In this document: positions 63,018-64,000 of the stretch, in pieces
Position numbering within the stretch: the stretch's first letter is position 1
Layout of the letters: each line of letters opens with the position of its first letter
Assembly (NCBI GenBank): GCA_035578155.1
Contig: JAPWDM010000008.1
Span: 7,309,847-7,373,846, forward strand
From: Brachynemurus nebulosus
Taxonomy: Eukaryota; Arthropoda; Insecta; Neuroptera; Myrmeleontidae
Direction of reading: 5' to 3'
Length of the DNA stretch: 64,000 bases
The notes under the pieces: generated by a model
What the model saw: only the letters and a program-made list of their open reading frames with translations
Database searches by the model: none
What the model was told of the DNA's origin: nothing
Made by a program: the position numbers and the translations under genes

Positions 63018-63902
63018 TACATTTAAACCGAATAAAAAGGTGATTTAGCTCTTATAATCTCTTAACTGGACTAATAAAAATTATTTGTATAGTTTTATTG
63101 CGCTAACTTCGAAAATTAACTGGAAAATGTTGAAATTTATAAGGCATATTGTGTTTCTATAAATAAGCATTGATCAAACGCAAAAGAGACACATTCAGCA
63201 AAAACTGTTTAATATATATATGTATTTCTTTAATTAAGTAAAGAAACATTAAATGTGAGGTGAATTTAAATTGAAAAACAATCATTCTATTAATAATAAT
63301 TTTTGTTATCAGACGTTTCTTTCAGAAATAACTTCATTAAGATATAAATGTCAAAACTGTTTTTCTATTGGATCGCGTTCCACAAACGGGGCTTTTACCC
63401 TATAATAGTTTTATTATTTTAAAAATTTTTATAAAACTCAACACAAAAAAATCACTATACTCTTTTGCTACTCTAGCGCTATTCTGGCGAGTTTTTGAAC
63501 TGTTACTTAGTACTTAAAACGGGACACTTTTTGAACTATTTTTCTATTGTATTCTGTACAAGATAGTCCTCCTTATATTCTACACTCCATAATATCTAGA
63601 CTGTCACATTTTTTAGATACTAATTTTAAACATCGTAATTTTTTTCAACTGTTCGAATTTTTTATAATATTTTAACAACAAAATCCCAGATTATTACATA
63701 GTAGTAGTCTTGTTACAATTTTTTTTTTTTTTACCTTTTTCAGATGTTCAGTGTACAGTTTCAAGTCAAGTACGTTACGTGATACGAAGTTTTTGGGGCG
63801 TAAGTATACGCGAACTTCATATTGCATTGTGGAAACCGTGGAGTGTGTTACGTGAAGCGGCACTGGCCGACACATTCCTCGCCGGCCATTATCAGGAGTA
63901 TG
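23984..63902 (+). CDS. CGRRF1: CGRRF1-like membrane RING-finger protein, N-terminal half
   Basis: Three exons joined in matching phases: 23984-24090 (ends phase 2 before GTAAAT), 47207-47358 (after TTTAATTACAG, ends phase 1 before GTAAGT) and 63744 to about 63902 (after a poly-T tract and CAG). The product starts MVTMTTMLVSVAELSNILS with a hydrophobic membrane segment at about residues 15-35. Later it has VATRIPQMKMMKVHIPF and, in exon 3, SFWGVSIRELHIALW. From memory of vertebrate CGRRF1, the spacing from the exon 2/3 junction to the Y/F-WG-x-S core is the same without gaps. Family members are membrane-anchored E3 ubiquitin ligases linked to growth control. The C-terminal RING exons would lie past the window. 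Introns are 23.1 kb and 16.4 kb. An unrelated protein with the same exons cannot be excluded. Confidence 0.65.
24637..25740 (+). repeat. Paralogous segment, copy 1 (occupied by a hAT)
   Basis: 24637-24841 plus 25638-25740 match 26998-27265 in order and direction. Copy 1 has a mostly open frame of 86 codons, but the other copy is frameshifted and the hAT interrupts it, so coding is unlikely today. Confidence 0.7.
24842..25637. mobile_element. hAT-like element (AGGGGTCGGCAACC ends)
   Basis: Ends TAGGGGCGGCAACCT and, inverted, CAGGGGTCGGCAACCTG, followed by GCGGCCCG. Target 8-mers ATGTGGTA (24834-24841) and ATGTAGTA (25638-25645) differ at one base. The paralogue at about 27172 has a single ATGTGGTAC, the empty site. 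An inverted R2 copy (25085-25398) and a 38-T run (25399-25436) lie inside. Confidence 0.9.
25741..27845. other. Intron 1 stretch, repeats only
   Basis: Holds the second paralogous segment (26998-27265), a TAA/AATAAT-rich microsatellite near 26620-26655, a short GTTAAGTTTCACTAAAG inverted repeat near 25875-25935 and AT-rich DNA. No gene seen. Confidence 0.4.
27848..28503. mobile_element. TA-flanked MITE (CAGCTRAACC, TTTTTATGCGG)
   Basis: TIRs CAGCTGAACC and CAGCTAAATC with TTTTTATGCGG next to them; flanked by TA at 27846-27847 and 28504-28505. Relatives: 58753-59708 and an end fragment at 52818-52858. Confidence 0.75.
28775..28813. repeat. Poly-A run
   Basis: 39 consecutive A, then a few interrupted A-runs. 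It could be a retrotransposed tail, but no matching body was found. Confidence 0.6.
29077..29536. mobile_element. Foldback MITE with about 75-bp arms
   Basis: Arms begin GTTCCGAAATATAATCCAG and include CACTGGCC, TGACGTCA and CGACGCCAT. The centre is replaced by another palindromic MITE. The open frame crossing it at 29319-29756 is a by-product of the arms. Confidence 0.75.
29184..29411. mobile_element. Palindromic MITE nested in the foldback
   Basis: Arms AGGCTGGTCGTCCATTGG, CGGACGAATACGCATGAAAC and CAGCTGTGAAGCAATACATC run almost to the centre (CAATGG / CCATTG loop). TA precedes the left end; the right flank is ATAAG, so the duplication is unclear. Confidence 0.75.
29561..29658. repeat. Hairpin with a GC-rich loop
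   Basis: Stem from GGTTGTAAG plus CATATTACACAC and its inverse; the loop contains GGGCCGCGCAACGGCGAG. An isolated GC-rich patch in AT-rich DNA. Confidence 0.6.
31274..31478. mobile_element. TA-flanked palindromic MITE (CAGTKGACTTTCGG)
   Basis: 205 bp. Ends CAGTGGACTTTCGGAGATTG and, inverted, CAGTTGACTTTCGGAGATTG. TA at 31272-31273 and 31479-31480. The inner part is also palindromic around CGTGTGACGTAAACAT. Confidence 0.85.
31718..32148. mobile_element. hAT-like MITE packed with TATCGATA
   Basis: Ends TAGTGGTGGAG and, inverted, TAGTGATGGAG; perfect 8-bp duplication GTATGCAC at 31710-31717 and 32149-32156. Eleven exact TATCGATA octamers by my count, at both ends. The paralogue near 37485 shows the unoccupied site. 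The centre holds a GGAATAATTCCGCCCC fragment shared with 11825-12008. Confidence 0.92.
32157..32450 (+). repeat. Dispersed pair with 37485-37760
   Basis: The sequence around AAAATCGCCATATTGGTTAAC through ACTTATAACAACAAATATAAC matches the second copy. Both copies continue into R1 repeats, but in opposite orientation. No ORF. Confidence 0.65.
32520..33110 (+). repeat. Dispersed repeat R1, diverged copy
   Basis: Begins GGAGGGTGACTCACCCA. It parallels 14536-15146 but ends GGAGGGGTACACCCCCGTGA, a variant also seen near 42185. Confidence 0.65.
33115..36325. other. Intron 1 stretch with a weak direct repeat
   Basis: About 33870-34260 and 35860-36240 share GGGTTAATAGG, an ATACAATAGAG/CATAGAACAG region and CTACSGATCGTCCC...CACC ends in the same order. 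The rest is AT-rich with no gene seen. Confidence 0.4.
36330..36850. mobile_element. Foldback with inner perfect hairpin
   Basis: The outer inverted repeat AGAGTCCCTATAATAAATAG flanks a hairpin at 36478-36614 whose arms run from TTTGTAAATAATAAACAAAT to ACCACTTTTAT almost without mismatch, around a loop of about 30 bases. The more GC-rich DNA to the right (36860-37010) is unexplained. Confidence 0.7.
37443..37790 (+). repeat. Second copy of the 31685-32450 segment
   Basis: Colinear with 31685-31717 plus 32157-32450, without the TATCGATA element. It gives the empty-site reference. Confidence 0.65.
37849..39329. repeat. 1.48-kb near-perfect palindrome built of two R1 arms
   Basis: The left end ACAAGTAAAGGTCCCGAGG and the right end CCTCGGGACCTTTACTTGT are inverses. 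Homology continues inward to about 38589, including the pair GTAAGGTTTTTATTAGGTTT / AAACCTAATAAAGACCTTAC. Each arm is about 700 bp. It lies within intron 1 of the CGRRF1-like gene. Confidence 0.85.
39330..41180. other. Intron 1 stretch: tRNA-like piece and a common repeat end
   Basis: 39648-39715 has a 7-bp acceptor-like pair (ATTGGTT/AACCAAT), GCATTTGACT and a degenerate T-arm (GAGTTCGTGTCCC), like a tRNA-derived fragment. At 40505-40720, TATATAATAAAACTGTAAAT, repeated TCTG and CTACTGAACGAATTTTAATT resemble ends of insect dispersed repeats. No gene. Confidence 0.4.
41181..42621. mobile_element. TTAA-flanked element with about 290-bp TIRs
   Basis: TIRs begin GGATGTTTGGGAGGTACAAT; TTAA at 41177-41180 and 42622-42625. 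Arms 41181 to about 41480 and about 42335-42621. The centre holds part of a transposase-like frame, a Cys-free DDE-type remnant, and a 27-A run (42231-42257). Confidence 0.85.
41399..41620 (-). pseudogene. Fragment of a pogo-like DDE transposase
   Basis: The frame contains KKSVLLVDSWSV and, after a short gap, ILKGTTGKIQPLD. A hydrophobic strand ending in Asp, then G-T-T-x-x-I-Q-P-L-D, is typical of pogo/Tigger-type DDE proteins. It runs directly into the TIR, so only the core remains and the first catalytic Asp is not visible. Confidence 0.5.
43027..43230 (+). mobile_element. tRNA-derived SINE
   Basis: Pol III A box TAGCCGAGCGG (43032-43042) and B box GGTTCGAATCC (43059-43069), closer together than in a real tRNA, followed by a non-tRNA body (AAAACGACTGCACCCTTCC) running to about AATTATTACAG. 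No anticodon arm. Confidence 0.6.
43387..44453. mobile_element. Harbinger-like MITE, long copy
   Basis: TIRs GGCCCGATTTACRTTAACG then CTCCGCTCTCGGTACGATA; 3-bp duplication TTA at 43384-43386 and 44454-44456. The short relative is at 56246-56426. It carries a nested insertion. Confidence 0.85.
43454..44047. mobile_element. Element nested in the Harbinger-like MITE
   Basis: Ends GGGTAACTTCAAAAATG and, inverted, GCTAACTTTAAAAATG; TATT on both sides (43450-43453, 44048-44051). The interior is rich in GATGCRTC/GATGCATC words. The relative at 56246 has a single uninterrupted TATTCTTACACAATAA. Confidence 0.75.
44692..45613. mobile_element. piggyBac-like non-autonomous element
   Basis: TTAA at 44688-44691 and 45614-45617. 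Ends CCTTAGAATCATACGT and, inverted, CCCTAGAATCATATGT, close to the CCCTAGAA start known for piggyBac. Subterminal palindromic words TTGACGACGATRTATGATTA occur at both ends. No transposase. Confidence 0.8.
45618..47206. other. End of intron 1, no clear feature
   Basis: AT-rich. A small GTAGATATCGTA repeat and the palindrome CGTTAGCACGCTAACG lie near 46340-46410. The acceptor TTTAATTACAG closes the intron. Confidence 0.4.
47207..47358 (+). CDS. CGRRF1: CGRRF1-like exon 2
   Basis: 152 nt between a good acceptor and CCG|GTAAGT. It reads NMLILRVNGDDIVFPTNMHP then VATRIPQMKMMKVHIPF. Base composition is less AT-rich than its surroundings. Phase fits exons 1 and 3. Confidence 0.65.
47359..49670. 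other. Start of intron 2, R2 copy and AT-rich DNA
   Basis: R2 copy at 47665-47860 (CAGCATCCTGCATAACG). A 10-G run sits at 49518-49527. Otherwise no feature found. Confidence 0.4.
49673..50608. mobile_element. TA-flanked element (CCGTCAAMCGGRGCTATTTG)
   Basis: Inverted ends CCGTCAACCGGGGCTATTTG and CCGTCAAACGGAGCTATTTG; TA at 49671-49672 and 50609-50610. AAATAGCCCC words recur inside. No ORF. Confidence 0.8.
51465..52605. mobile_element. Foldback element with inner palindrome
   Basis: Arms of about 110 bp (GTATAAAAATTATGAGTC-like end, CACGTTCAAGTGGTTCAAG, ACGGAGCTAATTGTATCTT). A second inverted pair, about 52030-52160 and 52225-52355, with GCTTTTATAAATTATGTTGC, forms the core. Confidence 0.75.
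52607..52710. repeat. 25-bp perfect stem with structured loop
   Basis: GCAATTTAACGAGAAGAACT continues through GTCAA and is mirrored after a loop that itself contains CAGCTTCGCTG. Related single-arm sequence, GAAGAACTGTTAGGCAACAA, lies near 35655. Confidence 0.7.
52818..52858. repeat. Solo end of the 27848-type MITE
   Basis: CCACCGCATAAAAAATGG followed by TTTAGCTGTACC matches the right end of 27848-28503; the rest is absent. Confidence 0.6.
53341..53862 (-). mobile_element. TIR element with conserved first exon, copy 2
   Basis: Inverted copy of 9560-10056, with ends TTTTTTCTACAATCTTA. The minus-strand exon 53500-53418 has ATG and the peptide with SDSDFSSTPPDISEAAK. The GCGC-containing tail extends to about 53222. 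Confidence 0.65.
54195..54728. mobile_element. hAT-like MITE with ACCGGTATT repeats
   Basis: Ends TAGAGCTTGGAGTCCGG and, inverted, CAGGGCTTGGAATACCGG; perfect 8-bp duplication TATATTAC at 54187-54194 and 54729-54736. Both ends are arrays of ACCGGTATT/ACCGAAAT. Confidence 0.92.
54760..54990 (+). repeat. Dispersed repeat R2, copy 4
   Basis: Starts ACCCCTGTCGCAGCATCCTG and keeps TTTTTCTCGGAAACTAG. Confidence 0.7.
54991..56242. other. Intron 2 stretch, no clear feature
   Basis: AT-rich with a TATATATA run near 55000 and a CACACACA-rich bit near 55240. No gene or element could be supported. Confidence 0.4.
56246..56426. mobile_element. Harbinger-like MITE, short copy
   Basis: 181 bp. TIRs GGCCCGATTTACATTAACGC; TTA at 56243-56245 and 56427-56429. 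It serves as the empty-site reference for the nested insertion at 43454. Confidence 0.85.
57030..57745. repeat. Element with internal tandem repeats, copy 2
   Basis: Begins ACCAGGGACGGATTAACCCA, has the leader seen at 22320 (TAGCACACAAATTATAAAAC), then about 2.5 units of about 168 bp with GGTCGGAAAACGACATTT. It ends near GGGCCCTACCC. Confidence 0.65.
58462..58620. mobile_element. TA-flanked palindromic MITE (AGGCTTGTTCG)
   Basis: 159 bp. Arms AGGCTTGTTCG..CAACAGTTTTGG and TACCAAACTGT; TA at 58460-58461 and 58621-58622. The loop has CTTTGCGCATA/TGCGCA repeats. Confidence 0.75.
58753..59708. mobile_element. TA-flanked MITE of the 27848 family, split by a hAT
   Basis: Ends TAGCTAAACTC and, inverted, CAGTTGCTCC with TTTTTTATGCGG; TA at 58751-58752 and 59709-59710. 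It is opposite in orientation to 27848-28503. Confidence 0.7.
58980..59326. mobile_element. hAT-like MITE (CAAGGGG...CTATG), copy 2
   Basis: 347 bp. Perfect 8-bp duplication ATAAAAAT at 58972-58979 and 59327-59334. Homologous to 10811-11133. Confidence 0.88.
60422..61096. mobile_element. Harbinger-like MITE with CGTACGG palindromes
   Basis: Ends CACTCCTTTCACAT and, inverted, CGCTCCTTTCACAT; TTA at 60419-60421 and 61097-61099. Both ends carry TTGCCGTACGGCAAAG-like palindromes. Confidence 0.8.
61445..61910. repeat. Minisatellite, period about 125 bp
   Basis: About 3.5 units, each with TTTTTAAGTACACA, GGGGWGGTTTCAACCCTTAA, ATGCAAAAAATAATGTTAT and AGTATATATAAACAAAATAT. The 98-codon frame across it (61462-61758) is a repeat artefact. 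Confidence 0.85.
62030..63580. mobile_element. TA-flanked MITE (GATATCAGGAG), copy 2, interrupted
   Basis: Same element as 11333-11670, flanked by TA (62028-62029, 63581-63582). Removing the inner 1210-bp element and one TA leaves 339 bp, against 338 bp in copy 1. Confidence 0.9.
62191..63400. mobile_element. TA-flanked element (GGGTAAAAGCCCCG)
   Basis: TIRs of about 24 bp: GGGTAAAAGCCCCGATTGTG and GGGTAAAAGCCCCGTTTGTG, then GAAC. TA at 62189-62190 and 63401-63402. An (AT)n run lies at 62939-63014. No transposase found. Confidence 0.9.
63744..63902 (+). CDS. CGRRF1: CGRRF1-like exon 3 (3' end uncertain)
   Basis: It follows a T-rich tract and CAG at 63741-63743. It reads DVQCTVSSQVRY, SFWGVSIRELHIALW and LADTFLAGHYQEY. 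Possible donors are GTATTT at 63903 and GTATCC at 63916; the first is preferred. Clearly less AT-rich than the flanks. Confidence 0.65.
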
Positions 63903-64000
63903 GTATTTATGAAGAGTATCCTTTTTTTTTAAAAAAAATTTTCAAGACCTTAATTTGAATATTTATATGTAATTTGAATTATTAAAATTAGAACATTCTA

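Overview
The window is nuclear DNA of an animal, almost certainly an insect or another arthropod. It is strongly AT-rich. It has spliced C2H2 zinc-finger genes, long introns, and a dense, nested population of short DNA transposons. No bacterial-type operons, rRNA genes or intact tRNA genes were seen. The species cannot be named from the sequence alone.

Left part (1 to about 23 kb): a cluster of three related C2H2 zinc-finger genes. Gene A (minus, 6411-10534, 3 exons, about 569 aa) and gene B (minus, 13338-16741, 4 exons, about 475 aa) lie head to tail. Gene C (plus, 19384-20323, 2 exons, about 283 aa) diverges from B. They share an unrecognised acidic N-terminal part made of small phase-0 exons rich in psi-K-x-E (SUMO consensus) motifs, then one C2HC finger, then an array of classical fingers joined by TGEKPY/SGEKPY linkers. 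Their flanks are duplicated as well: 1605-4520 mirrors 10636-13320, so another unit probably lies off the left edge. P-superfamily-like elements carrying a split THAP domain sit just downstream of genes A and C.

Middle and right part (about 24-64 kb): most of this is intron. Three exons on the plus strand (23984-24090, 47207-47358, 63744 to about 63902) join in compatible phases. They give a protein that starts with a membrane segment and aligns with the N-terminal half of the CGRRF1 family (membrane RING-finger E3 ligases). The RING exons would lie beyond the right edge. The two introns are about 23 kb and 16 kb and are packed with transposons.

Mobile-element landscape: at least eight hAT-like non-autonomous elements, most with exact 8-bp target duplications; several TA-flanked (Tc1/mariner-like) MITEs; TTA-flanked Harbinger-like MITEs; TTAA-flanked elements, one with piggyBac-type ends; two 7-bp-TSD THAP elements; a tRNA-derived SINE; tandem-repeat elements; and several long palindromes, the largest about 1.48 kb. 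Many insertions can be dated relative to each other because an unoccupied paralogous site lies in the same window. One hAT MITE is packed with TATCGATA, the DRE motif recognised in flies by the hAT-derived protein DREF.

How the parts may relate (inference): a fast-diverging zinc-finger cluster with SUMO-type motifs next to a heavy, varied transposon load is the setting expected for host-transposon conflict, but nothing in the sequence proves that these genes act on these elements.
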